Shown here: positions 27,365 to 35,075 of the stretch, in pieces
Layout of the letters: every line of letters starts with the position of its first letter
Numbering within the stretch: the first letter of the stretch is position 1
Source: Fimbriimonadaceae bacterium
GTDB taxonomy: Bacteria > Armatimonadota > Fimbriimonadia > Fimbriimonadales > Fimbriimonadaceae
Length of the DNA stretch: 64,000 nucleotides
Reading direction: 5' to 3'
NCBI GenBank assembly: GCA_019454105.1
Contig: CP075364.1
Span: forward strand, 561,362-625,361
Translations under genes and position numbers: made by a program
The notes under the pieces: model-generated
The model's database searches: none
What the model was told of the DNA's origin: nothing
The model's input: only the letters and a program-made list of their open reading frames with translations

Positions 27365-27754
27365 TCAGCGACCGGCTTCTTGGGCCGATCGGAGTAGGAC
27401 ATAGGCGACAATCTGGTTTTTCATGTCCACCGCAGCGATTGTGCGATAGAGCCAAACATCGAGTTGCTTGCTCATGACGACGCTCTTAGGGCTCTTCCCA
27501 AGTTCGACGTACTCGACGTCGGATGGGAAAGATCCCGTCTTGATGGTTTCCTTCTTCACGAGCCGAAAAGTCAAAGTGTTACCGGGGCTCTTGTTCCACT
27601 TGAAGTCGACAGACCTCTTCCCGTCGCGCTCCACGATGGACGCCCGGCCATTGACCATTGGACTTCCTTGGAACTTTCCTGAAGTGACTTCGATGGATTG
27701 GGCGAGAGCGAGGGCCGCGACGCTCAAGGCCGTCATCGAAAGAATCTTTCGCAT
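27365..27754 (-). CDS. Exported DM13-like protein lacking the conserved Cys
   Basis: A 129-residue protein with a signal peptide (MTALSVAALALAQ). SGKFQGSPMVNGRASIVERDGKR aligns with the first half of its neighbours, and KQLDVWLYRTIAAVDMKNQIV with their I-W-C block, but the cysteine position is Leu. It is therefore a diverged duplicate that cannot do the proposed thiol or heme chemistry. It starts 5 nt after the upstream DM13 gene and is cotranscribed. Start ATG 27754 (MRKILSM); the longer frame from 27811 would overlap the neighbour. Confidence 0.7.
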   Translation of the reverse strand: MRKILSMTALSVAALALAQSIEVTSGKFQGSPMVNGRASIVERDGKRSVDFKWNKSPGNTLTFRLVKKETIKTGSFPSDVEYVELGKSPKSVVMSKQLDVWLYRTIAAVDMKNQIVAYVLLRSAQEAGR

Positions 27755-27759
27755 GGTCG

Positions 27760-28212
27760 TCAGCTCTCGTCGAGCGTGGCTCCCCCAAAGCCTACGTTGA
27801 ACCGGGCGCACCAGATGGCGATCGACTTGACTTGATCGAGTTCGGCTGCTTCTGGCAGTCGGTACCTTTGGTTTCCGACGTTCCCTTTGATCGGGCCGAG
27901 GTCGATGAACTGCCCAGCATTGGCGCCTTTTTCGGCGCTGGTGTCCTTGACCAGATAGACGCGGACATCGGGACCGTTCGATGTGTGAAAGTCGCTGAGC
28001 TGGAGGTAGTAGGTACCTCCCTGGTCAACAATCTGGGCCATGCCTTTCGTCTCATGGGCATAACTGACAAACGACCCCTTCTTGACAATGTTTGTGGTCG
28101 TGAGTGTCTCATTGACAGCTTGGCTGACAAAGAGCAGTTCGGGCCTAAAGAGCGCCCATCCCAACACCGCGGCTGGAACGGCGATGGCGATGGCAAGAGT
28201 TTTCCTTCGCAT
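27760..28212 (-). CDS. DM13-domain exported protein
   Basis: A 150-residue protein with an N-terminal membrane/signal segment (LAIAIAVPAAVLGWALF) and a complete DM13 domain: GSFVSYAHETKGMAQIV, YLQLSDFHTSNGPDVRVYLV, FIDLGPIKGNVGNQRYRLP and VKSIAIWCARFNVGFGGATL. The conserved Cys lies in the last block. DM13 is thought to be an extracytoplasmic redox or heme-binding module related to DOMON. It is the first gene of a five-gene operon with two diverged copies, an ECF sigma factor and an anti-sigma protein. A GAACCT (28287-28282, complement) upstream could be an ECF -35. Confidence 0.82.
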   Translation of the reverse strand: MRRKTLAIAIAVPAAVLGWALFRPELLFVSQAVNETLTTTNIVKKGSFVSYAHETKGMAQIVDQGGTYYLQLSDFHTSNGPDVRVYLVKDTSAEKGANAGQFIDLGPIKGNVGNQRYRLPEAAELDQVKSIAIWCARFNVGFGGATLDES

Positions 28213-28356
28213 GACTGCGAAAGGAGAAACTCTCCGCAGCGTTTCAAAAATTGTGAAGAATCTCCTCTCGCCTTGGCAGTCAGGTTCAAACGGTCAATCG
28301 ATCGTATGGGTCTTGGCCCACCCGGGAAGGGAGATCCTCCTCACAGGCCGCACGCG

Positions 28357-28362
28357 TATAAT
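28357..28362 (+). promoter_or_regulatory. Consensus -10 TATAAT next to a DinB start
   Basis: TATAAT ends 9 nt before ATG 28372. Transcription would start within one to three bases of the start codon. There is no Shine-Dalgarno and no good -35. Confidence 0.55.
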
Positions 28363-28371
28363 CAAGTCGAT

Positions 28372-28866
28372 ATGGATCCACTTCAATCGGCTCTTGCTGG
28401 CCAGTACAGGGCCGGACTCGCGATGCTCCGCCAGTGCGTCGAGAATTGTCCTGACGATCTTTGGCAGGCCGGCGAGCACCCGCGGACTTTCTGGCGGATC
28501 GCCTATCACGCCGCCTTCTACACCCACTTCTATTTGTCTCCCAGCATTGACCATTTCCGCCCCTGGGATCGCCATGAAGCTCAAGCCAAGATTCTTTGGG
28601 ACGACGATGAAGCCGGCGTACCGCCTCATGAAGTCACTTATTCGCAAGCGGACTTGGTCGGCTATATCAATGTCATTTCGTCCCGCATTGACGAGATGAT
28701 TGCAGCCAACGACCTGGCCTCGGCCGAATCGGGGTTCGACTGGTATCCCATCCCAAAGCTCGACCATCAGATCGTCAGCATCCGTCACTTGGGGACTCAC
28801 GTCGGCCAGCTCCAAGAGCTGCTTTATGCCAGGAATATCGAGCTGGATTGGGTTGCCGTGGCTTGA
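28372..28866 (+). CDS. DinB-fold protein
   Basis: A 164-residue DinB-like protein. The family's metal His residues are visible in FWRIAYHAAFYTHFYL (about residue 42-57) and IVSIRHLGTHVGQLQEL (about 134-150). It has a Trp/Pro-rich middle (FDWYPIPKLDHQ). Function is unknown beyond the fold; probably a metal-dependent transferase or hydrolase. It is divergent from the DM13 operon and followed after 27 nt by a VOC gene. Start set by the TATAAT 9 nt upstream; the same frame is open far upstream but antisense to the DM13 gene. Confidence 0.82.
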   Translation: MDPLQSALAGQYRAGLAMLRQCVENCPDDLWQAGEHPRTFWRIAYHAAFYTHFYLSPSIDHFRPWDRHEAQAKILWDDDEAGVPPHEVTYSQADLVGYINVISSRIDEMIAANDLASAESGFDWYPIPKLDHQIVSIRHLGTHVGQLQELLYARNIELDWVAVA

Positions 28867-28893
28867 CGCGACGACGAAGTAACATAGACTGCC

Positions 28894-29265
28894 ATGCAGC
28901 TGGGTTCGTTTTCAGTCAGTCTCGCGGTGAAGGACATCGCCGCCTCCCGATCGTTCTATGAAAAACTCGGTTTCGAAGCGTTCGCTGGCGACCAGAGCCA
29001 GAACTGGCTCATCATGCGCCACGGCCCGGCCGTCATTGGGCTGTTCCAGGGAATGTTCGAGCGCAATATTTTGACCTTCAATCCAGGTTGGGACCAAGAC
29101 TGCAACCCGGTCGAAGGGTTCTCAGATGTCCGCCAGATCCAGGAACAGCTCAAGGCTGCGGGCCTCGATCTGAACGAAGAAGCCGACCCCGCGACGTCGG
29201 GCCCGGCCTTCGTCACCCTGACCGACCCGGACGGCAACCCTGTCCTCATCGATCAGCACGTCTAG
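28894..29265 (+). CDS. VOC-superfamily (glyoxalase-like) protein
   Basis: A 123-residue vicinal-oxygen-chelate protein with two beta-alpha-beta-beta-beta halves: SFSVSLAVKDIAASRSFYEKLGFEAF at the start and PAFVTLTDPDGNPVLIDQH at the end. Small VOC proteins are dioxygenases, glyoxalases, epimerases or antibiotic-binding proteins; the metal ligands are only partly visible. TAACAT (28880-28885) ends 8 nt before the ATG and no Shine-Dalgarno is seen. Confidence 0.82.
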   Translation: MQLGSFSVSLAVKDIAASRSFYEKLGFEAFAGDQSQNWLIMRHGPAVIGLFQGMFERNILTFNPGWDQDCNPVEGFSDVRQIQEQLKAAGLDLNEEADPATSGPAFVTLTDPDGNPVLIDQHV

Positions 29266-29352
29266 GCTCTCAGAGAGACAGCGGGGCTCGTCGAAACCTC
29301 GGGAGACAATAGGTCAAGAGGGGCCTGACGGGTGTGCCATCATCACTCGGTC

Positions 29353-29811
29353 ATGGATAAGTTCTTTCTCGCCGACACCTACTTGTTGAAGGGGGCCCCG
29401 CTCGGCGATATCGATTCGGTGCAAGGCGTGAGCGAGTTCGTCACGTTCGAGCCTGGACAAGTGATCGTGAAAGAAGGCGACACCAGTCAAGACATCATGG
29501 TCGTCGTCGCCGGGCGGGTCCGCGTCGAAAAGGCTGGAACGGGCACCATCGATGAACTTCGGGTCGGAGCGATGATCGGCGAGATCGCCTTCCTGGACCG
29601 GCAGCCCCGCACCGCGTCGCTCGTCGCAGTGAACGAGGCCAAGCTCCTCGTCATCCCTGCGTCCAAGCTCCAAGACCTCTTGCGTGAGCGCAAAGACCTG
29701 GCGGCAGCAGTCTATCGAAACGCGGCTTTGGCCTTGTGCCAGAGGCTCCGGTCAGCGAATCAACAGCTCGAAGCCCTGAGTCCTGAACCAGATCACGCTT
29801 CGGGTTCTTGA
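29353..29811 (+). CDS. Cyclic-nucleotide-binding-domain protein without DNA-binding domain
   Basis: A 152-residue protein consisting of a single cNMP-binding beta barrel: FVTFEPGQVIVKEGDTSQDIMVVVAGRVRV, then GAMIGEIAFLDRQPRTASLVAVNEAKLLVIP with the phosphate-binding cassette (GEIAFLDRQPRTAS), and a C-terminal helix. No HTH follows, so it is not a CRP-type regulator; it may be a sensor that acts on a partner. The first in-frame ATG at 29332 would add seven residues (CHHHSV); ATG 29353 is preferred. Confidence 0.85.
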   Translation: MDKFFLADTYLLKGAPLGDIDSVQGVSEFVTFEPGQVIVKEGDTSQDIMVVVAGRVRVEKAGTGTIDELRVGAMIGEIAFLDRQPRTASLVAVNEAKLLVIPASKLQDLLRERKDLAAAVYRNAALALCQRLRSANQQLEALSPEPDHASGS

Positions 29812-29863
29812 GCCGTACCAGATTCGAGACGGACACGGTACGCTTCTGGCTCCAGAGGACAGC

Positions 29864-30379
29864 ATGAGCGATACCACCGACAACGACTCCATGGGCCCAA
29901 CCCAGCCGACCCATAAACACAAGCTCCTTGAGAGGTTCCTGGGCGAGTGGCGGGGGGAATCGACCATGTTCATGGGACCCGACAAGCCGCAAGAGACTGC
30001 CGAAGTCCAAGAATCGGTCCACAGCCTTGGCGGGCTCTTCGCCCACATCAAAGGCGAGACGACCATGCCGGGGGGTTTCAAAATGGTCTACTACAGTGCC
30101 CTCGGCTACGATCTGACGTTCGAAGAGTACCGAGGAGTCTGGTATTCAGACGTCTCATCGCACATCTGGACCTATACCTGCGAGTTGAGCCCCGACGGGA
30201 ACACCCTCAGCTGCGTCTGCGAAGGGCCGAACATGGACCCCGAAGTCGATTCGCTGACCGCGAACTATCGCGACGTGCACCACTTCGAGAGCGACAGCGT
30301 CCGGACCATGACTTCCGCCGGGCTCCAGCCCGATGGGACTTGGATGGAGTTCCAAAGGGTCACCTACACGAAGTCCTGA
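29864..30379 (+). CDS. DUF1579-family protein
   Basis: A 171-residue soluble protein of the DUF1579 type, a lipocalin-like beta barrel: HKLLERFLGEWRGESTMFM at the start, then GGLFAHIKGETTMPGGFKMVYYSALGYD and VWYSDVSSHIWTYTCELS. Function unknown; proteins of this family are often encoded next to DinB and SRPBCC genes, as here. An AGAGGA lies about 5 nt before ATG 29864, so this gene uses a Shine-Dalgarno. Confidence 0.8.
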   Translation: MSDTTDNDSMGPTQPTHKHKLLERFLGEWRGESTMFMGPDKPQETAEVQESVHSLGGLFAHIKGETTMPGGFKMVYYSALGYDLTFEEYRGVWYSDVSSHIWTYTCELSPDGNTLSCVCEGPNMDPEVDSLTANYRDVHHFESDSVRTMTSAGLQPDGTWMEFQRVTYTKS

Positions 30380-30419
30380 CTCACAGGAGCATGGCTCGAT
30401 CGGTAACATCCGTCGAGCT

Positions 30420-30887
30420 ATGACCGCCAATGACGTCCTCGTCCGACAACTGGAACGCCAGCTTGAGTCCTTCATCAAGACCTTCGAGAAAGTTCCGGCC
30501 GACAAGCTCGAATGGGCTCCCGAGGGGTGTCGAAGCGCCCTCGATCAGGGTCAGGAAGTCGCGACGGTCATCGGGGACCACTGGGAACTCTATGAGTCGC
30601 GCAAGATGGTGTGGTCTGAGGAGGCGTTCTCCAAGTGGCTGAAGGCCCGGGCTCAACTCAAGTCCCGCGAACAAATCGTCGCTCGGCTCAAGCTGGACAC
30701 TCAGAAACTGATCGAATATACGCGTTCTTTGCCCGCCAACGACCTCATGGCCCCGACCGAGATGCCGTTCCAAGGCGAGTTTCGGATGGTCGACAACATC
30801 ACGTACCACACGTGGAACATGAGCTATCACGAGGGTCAGATCAATATGATCCTCATGATGCTTGGGATCGACCCGATGGGAGGCTAA
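30420..30887 (+). CDS. DinB-fold protein
   Basis: A 155-residue DinB-like protein. GDHWELYESRKMVW has the first His, and NITYHTWNMSYHEGQINMILMMLG near residues 128-148 has the C-terminal His pair on the last helix; this order is the DinB plan. TAACAT (30404-30409) ends 10 nt before the ATG. Its stop overlaps by four bases the stop of the convergent lipoprotein gene. Fourth DinB protein of the window; they are diverged paralogues, not tandem copies. Confidence 0.8.
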   Translation: MTANDVLVRQLERQLESFIKTFEKVPADKLEWAPEGCRSALDQGQEVATVIGDHWELYESRKMVWSEEAFSKWLKARAQLKSREQIVARLKLDTQKLIEYTRSLPANDLMAPTEMPFQGEFRMVDNITYHTWNMSYHEGQINMILMMLGIDPMGG

Positions 30888-32341
30888 CCCTTGGCCCGGC
30901 GAGGATAGACGCTCACGATGTCGGTGCCGGTGCGGTCTCGGTCAGGCCCGGTCACGACCTCCTTGCCGCCATCGTCCTTGCCATTGGGGCCGACGCTGTA
31001 AACCCTGACCTCGGCTCCAACGATCTTCATCCGGTAAGGCCCACGGCTGAATGGGTCGGTGCCGGAAAAGCTCGCTTCCTCAAGAGTCCTCGGGTCTCGG
31101 CCATTCTCGGCTCGGAACCTCAAAACCGCCGTTAGCCCCTGGAAAGTCGCCAAATAGGCCTCGCGCCTGGCGAAGGCCGTGCCTGCTTGGGAGAACACGG
31201 GAAGAAGGAACTTGTTCATCGCCATGGTTGGGTCTTTGCTGAATGTGACCTTCTCCATGGACTTCTCCAGTCTGGCGGTGAGAGCCAAAGGGTCGCGCCG
31301 GATCGCCGCATCCTCGAAGACGCCGTTCCAAAATTGGAGCGACCGCGCCCGGTATGCCTTGATGAGGGTCTCTTGCGAGACGCCCTGTGGGAAGATGCTC
31401 CTCAGGAGCGCTTTGGCTCCCCCGTCGGACTCGTCTTGGGTCGGTGTCAGCGACCCGTCGGCGATCAGCTTGAGCCCCCTCGCGTTGATCGAAGAACCCA
31501 TGAAAGCCTCGCCTCGCAGAGCGTGCCTCATGTCCATTGGATTCGCCGCGGTATCAGCCGCCAGGCGCTGCAACGCCGTCAGCATAGCCACATCCTTGGG
31601 TCGCGACGCGGCCGCATACTCCATCTGCCGCACCACGATGGATGAACAAGCGACCTGGACGAGACCGGCGATCAAGACTGGATCCGAGCCCGCGAAACGG
31701 GCCAAGGTCATCGCGTCGGAATAGTCTTGGAGGGCCGCTTCCGTGTCACCCCGCAAGGCGCGGAGCGAGCCCCGGCAACTCAGGCCCTTGACGAGCGACT
31801 TCAGAGGCCCGAACTCGGGGAACATCATGTCCAATGGCTCTGTCTTCCCCCAGCCTCTCTGAAAGTCGCTGCGAGGTTTCTTGGCCGCAGCTGCCGCCAA
31901 GTCCAGCGGAGCCTGCAATCCCTTGAGGGCCGCGTCGGCTTTGTCAAGGTTCACTTGGTTCGGATCAGCGACTGCCGCCTCCAAGTCCTGGATCCATCGG
32001 TCGCCATCCTTCTTCAATCGGCCCCAAGAGTCACTGGCCTCGCGGAGCAACGGGGCCGCGTTCTCAGCGGCGGTGACGGGTGGGTTCGGCTCTAAGTCGG
32101 ATCCGTGCAACGGGACACCGAGCCGCCTTGCCTCCGCCTCCGCCGCGGGCAACTCGGCCGCTGCTTTCTCAAAGTCTTCCCTTGCGGCCATGTCGCACCC
32201 GGCCATCAGCACCATGGTCCAAGCGAACAGAACAAGACGGGGAGCGCAGACCGATCCTCTCACGGCTCTGCCCAAGCTCAATGGCCGCGATCCCTCTGTC
32301 CGTGGGCCGGTCATTTCGAAAATAAGATTTTTCTTGCTCAT
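30884..32341 (-). CDS. Lipoprotein with helical repeats, unknown
   Basis: A 485-residue protein. A lipobox (MVLMAGC) puts the lipid-bearing Cys at about residue 49, which makes the upstream part unusually long for a lipoprotein signal. In-frame ATG 32314 (4 nt after a TATTTT) or GTG 32263 would give more normal signal lengths and may be the real start. The mature protein is Ala/Leu-rich and helical (SLRALRGDTEAALQDYSDAM is TPR-like). The C-terminal RFRAENGRDPRTLEEAS and YRMKIVGAEVRVYSVGPNGKDDGG block resembles the end of type II secretion pseudopilin-like proteins. Role unknown. Confidence 0.65.
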   Translation of the reverse strand: MSKKNLIFEMTGPRTEGSRPLSLGRAVRGSVCAPRLVLFAWTMVLMAGCDMAAREDFEKAAAELPAAEAEARRLGVPLHGSDLEPNPPVTAAENAAPLLREASDSWGRLKKDGDRWIQDLEAAVADPNQVNLDKADAALKGLQAPLDLAAAAAKKPRSDFQRGWGKTEPLDMMFPEFGPLKSLVKGLSCRGSLRALRGDTEAALQDYSDAMTLARFAGSDPVLIAGLVQVACSSIVVRQMEYAAASRPKDVAMLTALQRLAADTAANPMDMRHALRGEAFMGSSINARGLKLIADGSLTPTQDESDGGAKALLRSIFPQGVSQETLIKAYRARSLQFWNGVFEDAAIRRDPLALTARLEKSMEKVTFSKDPTMAMNKFLLPVFSQAGTAFARREAYLATFQGLTAVLRFRAENGRDPRTLEEASFSGTDPFSRGPYRMKIVGAEVRVYSVGPNGKDDGGKEVVTGPDRDRTGTDIVSVYPRRAKG

Positions 32342-32401
32342 GGGCGCATTGACGGGACAGGATCCCCCTTTGGTTCACAGTCCGCTGGCCCGCGGCCCTG
32401 C

Positions 32402-32433
32402 GGTGCCCCAGGGAACCACCACCCTGGGGCACC
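32402..32433 (-). terminator. 12-bp hairpin downstream of hppD
   Basis: GGTGCCCCAGGG and CCCTGGGGCACC form a perfect 12-bp stem with an 8-nt loop, 12 nt beyond the hppD stop. Neither side has a T-run, so if it terminates it does so without the usual tail. Confidence 0.5.
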
Positions 32434-32445
32434 GGTTTGACCGAA

Positions 32446-33534
32446 TCACAGGGTCCCGCGCAGGGCCTGCTCGCGCTCGATCGACTCAAACAACGCCTTG
32501 AAATTGCCCTTGCCGAAGCTCTTCGCCCCCTTGCGGTGGATGATCTCGTAAAAGAGCGTTGGGCGGTCGGTGATCGGCTTGGTGAAGATCTGGAGCAAGT
32601 ACCCCTCGTCGTCGCGGTCGACCAAGATGCCGAGGTCGGCGAGCACGTCGATGTCTTCGTCGATCTTCCCGACCCGGTCGGGCAGCATGTCGTAGTACGT
32701 CCTCGGCACCGAGAGGAAGTCCACGCCCCGCGCCCGCAGCCGCGACACCGTGTAGACGATGTCGTCGGTCCGCATCGCCACATGCTGGACGCCGGCCCCG
32801 CCGAAGAACTCAAGGTACTCATCGATCTGCGACTTCTTCTTGCCTTCGGCCGGCTCGTTGATCGGGAACTTGACGCGTCCGTTCCCGCTCGCCATCACCT
32901 TTGACATCAGCGCCGTGTACTCGGTCGAAATGTCCTTGTCGTCAAACGAGATCAGGTTGGCGAACCCGAGGACTTCCTCGTACCACTTGACCCAGACGTT
33001 CATCTTCCCAAGTTCCACATTGCCCACGCAGTGGTCGACCTCGATGATGCCGATCCCGTCGCCCGGCTGGTTCTCGGCCCGGAACCCGGGCAGGAAGGGC
33101 CCTTTGTAGGCGTCCCGGTTGATCAGGGAGTGGACGACGTTGCCATAAGTCCGAATCGCGGCATGGCGCACCTTGCCATGGTCGTCCTCCAGCGTCCGCG
33201 GTTCCACCGCGCCTATTGCGCCCCGTTCGGTCGCGGCTCTGTAGGCCCAGTCCACATCGTCGACCTCGAAGGCGATGTCCTGCACGAAGTCGCCGTGTTC
33301 GGCGATCAGCGGAGCCATCGGGTGACCCGGACGGATCGGGGCCGTGAAGCACAAGGTGAGCTCGTTCTGCTTGAGGACGTAACTGGCCTCGTCGCGGCTA
33401 CCGGTCTCGAGTCCGGAGTATCCGGTGATCGAGAAGCCGAACGTGTGCTGATAAAAGAAGGCGGCCTGCCGGGCATTGTTCACATAGTGCCGGATGTGGT
33501 CCACCTTTCGAATGGGGAAGCTGTCGGTGCTCAT
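32446..33534 (-). CDS. hppD: 4-Hydroxyphenylpyruvate dioxygenase
   Basis: A 362-residue Fe(II) dioxygenase that turns 4-hydroxyphenylpyruvate into homogentisate in tyrosine breakdown or tocopherol-type quinone synthesis. The enzyme is a double VOC protein. Metal ligands are visible: His in IIEVDHCVGN, His in VQHVAMRTDDI and Glu in LFYEIIHRKG. The C-terminal helix region GKGNFKALFESIEREQALRG that gates the active site is complete. Length is standard. No homogentisate 1,2-dioxygenase or other tyrosine-degrading gene is nearby. Upstream, TAGACA lies 6 nt before ATG 33534, close to but not fitting the TAnnnT pattern. Confidence 0.95.
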   Translation of the reverse strand: MSTDSFPIRKVDHIRHYVNNARQAAFFYQHTFGFSITGYSGLETGSRDEASYVLKQNELTLCFTAPIRPGHPMAPLIAEHGDFVQDIAFEVDDVDWAYRAATERGAIGAVEPRTLEDDHGKVRHAAIRTYGNVVHSLINRDAYKGPFLPGFRAENQPGDGIGIIEVDHCVGNVELGKMNVWVKWYEEVLGFANLISFDDKDISTEYTALMSKVMASGNGRVKFPINEPAEGKKKSQIDEYLEFFGGAGVQHVAMRTDDIVYTVSRLRARGVDFLSVPRTYYDMLPDRVGKIDEDIDVLADLGILVDRDDEGYLLQIFTKPITDRPTLFYEIIHRKGAKSFGKGNFKALFESIEREQALRGTL

Positions 33535-33666
33535 CGTTGGTGTCTACCTTGCCTTGCGTCGCTCGCCCCAATTTCCGGCGGATGCCCCCAGAATACGGTC
33601 GATCGGGCAACGAAGAGCTGAATGTAATTATAGCAAATAGGATCGGGTCGTCAGGCCGTGATCCAC

Positions 33667-34042
33667 CACCCCCTCCAAGTGGCGAAGGGAGGGGGACGCC
33701 AGCGACCCCCTCCCCCGTTACGGGGGAGGGGGCAGGGGGGTGGGGGGCTGAGCCGTGCGTCGCGGGGTTCATGTGTCGGGTCTTAGGCGACGTGCAGACT
33801 CCATTCCGGCCGGATGGGGGGCCTTGTCCCTTGGATGGCCCCTGATCGAAAGAACCCCCTCCCCCGTTTCGGGGGAGGGGGCAGGGGGTGGGGGGCTGGC
33901 GTACGTCGCGGGGTTGATGTGTCGGGTCTTAGGCGACGAGCAGACTCCATTCCGGCCGGATGGGGGGCCTTGCCCCTTGGGTGGCTCCTGACCGAAAGAA
34001 CCCCCTCCCCCGTTACGGGGGAGGGGGCAGGGGGGTGGGGGC
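33667..34042. repeat. G-rich palindromic repeats with a 146-bp tandem duplication
   Basis: The hppD-amidase intergenic region holds copies of a C-rich/G-rich palindrome (CCCCCTCCCCCGTTACGGGG type, then further G-runs) at about 33706, 33855 and 34001, plus a degenerate one at about 33667. Between them an 80-bp unit (with GTGTCGGGTCTTAGGCGACG) is duplicated at 33754 and 33900, period 146 bp. No gene is supported in this 577-bp gap. Confidence 0.8.
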
Positions 34043-34111
34043 CGCGATCCGTCCTCCCCCGATCACGGTGAAGCCGGGGCCTGGGGCCACGTGGAGAGTT
34101 TCAGGGGGGAC

Positions 34112-34951
34112 TCAGACCTCCACCAGCCAGTTGCTGTGAACCCAGCCGTCCTGGGCGTCGGCGTCGTTCGGCCCGAGTTCCATGACCTCGCTCCACGAAC
34201 CCTTCGAACCCAACAGCCGCACCCGGGTCCCGTTTGGCAGGTTCTTGACCGTCTCAAACGTCGTCCCCGGCCCGCGACGCAGGTTGAGCCCCGTAGACGA
34301 CTCGACCCGCATCACATTGGCCCCGTCCCCGTCCCGCCCGAGGAGAAGGGCCCGGAACCGCCGCATGTCAAAGGCCGGGCCAGGATCCTGCTTGCGCACT
34401 GGCGAGATGTCGTCGTGGCCCAGCACGTTCTCGACCGGGATCGAATAAGCCCCCAACAGAGCCTTGGCCGCCGCGACGGCCGCGTCGAACTGAGCTTGGT
34501 CAAAGACCTCCCAAGCGTGCTCCCGGTTCGGCTGAAAGTTCTTGTGCCTGGCCAGGACGACTCGGGAGTTGGGCACGCGCTGGCCCGTCCAACTCACGAA
34601 ACCCTCGGCTGTTCGTTCCAGGAGACCCCAGTTGGCGATCTCGATCCCAAGTGCGTGCTTGTTCAGGCCATTCTTGCCCCGCCACGACGACGCGCCAGCG
34701 TGCCAGGCGATCCGGTCGAACCGCACCATCTGGGTCATCTCGCCGTCATGGTCGATGACTAAGTGGGCTGATACCTGGCTGCTTGGATTCTTGAACCACT
34801 CCACCGCACCGGACATGGTGCCCCCGGCAGTGTAGTGAATGATGAGGTGGGTCGGTTCCGGGGCAGCGAAAGCGCCCCCTTGGTTCTTAGTCTCGACGAA
34901 TCGGACGGCGCTGCCGTCGGGCCGAAAGAGCCGATGGTTTCGGACAGTCAT
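34112..34951 (-). CDS. N-acetylmuramoyl-L-alanine amidase with SH3b domain
   Basis: A 279-residue peptidoglycan amidase. Residues about 20-190 are an amidase_2 (PGRP-type) domain: HLIIHYTAGG with the first zinc His, WHAGAS in the middle and VLGHDDISPVRKQDPGPAFD with the second His and Asp of the zinc site. A bacterial SH3 domain follows (LNLRRGPGTTFETVKNLPNGTRVRLLG), which binds wall peptides. No signal peptide is visible, so export or use inside the cell (for example recycling) is open. ATG 34951 has a GGGAG about 8 nt upstream; an earlier frame start at 34987 is unsupported. Confidence 0.88.
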   Translation of the reverse strand: MTVRNHRLFRPDGSAVRFVETKNQGGAFAAPEPTHLIIHYTAGGTMSGAVEWFKNPSSQVSAHLVIDHDGEMTQMVRFDRIAWHAGASSWRGKNGLNKHALGIEIANWGLLERTAEGFVSWTGQRVPNSRVVLARHKNFQPNREHAWEVFDQAQFDAAVAAAKALLGAYSIPVENVLGHDDISPVRKQDPGPAFDMRRFRALLLGRDGDGANVMRVESSTGLNLRRGPGTTFETVKNLPNGTRVRLLGSKGSWSEVMELGPNDADAQDGWVHSNWLVEV

Positions 34952-35075
34952 TGTGTTTCTCCCAAAGGGAGAGACACACCTTGTCACCTCTCCCCACCAT
35001 CAAGTTACCCAGCGGTCGCATCAAAAGTCCACATGAACTGCAGACATGCCCAAACTATCAACAATCGCAGGGCGA

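Noticed and set aside
26892-28212. Reading the three DM13-like genes as a broken single gene
   Set aside because: Each has its own start and signal peptide, and the copies differ too much to be fragments.
33667-34042. CRISPR array
   Set aside because: Only two to three copies, unit length about 146 bp with near-identical spacers, and no cas genes.
33537-34071. Short frames with PSPVTGEGAGGWG-like peptides
   Set aside because: They are translations of the G-rich palindromic repeat, a well-known source of false genes.
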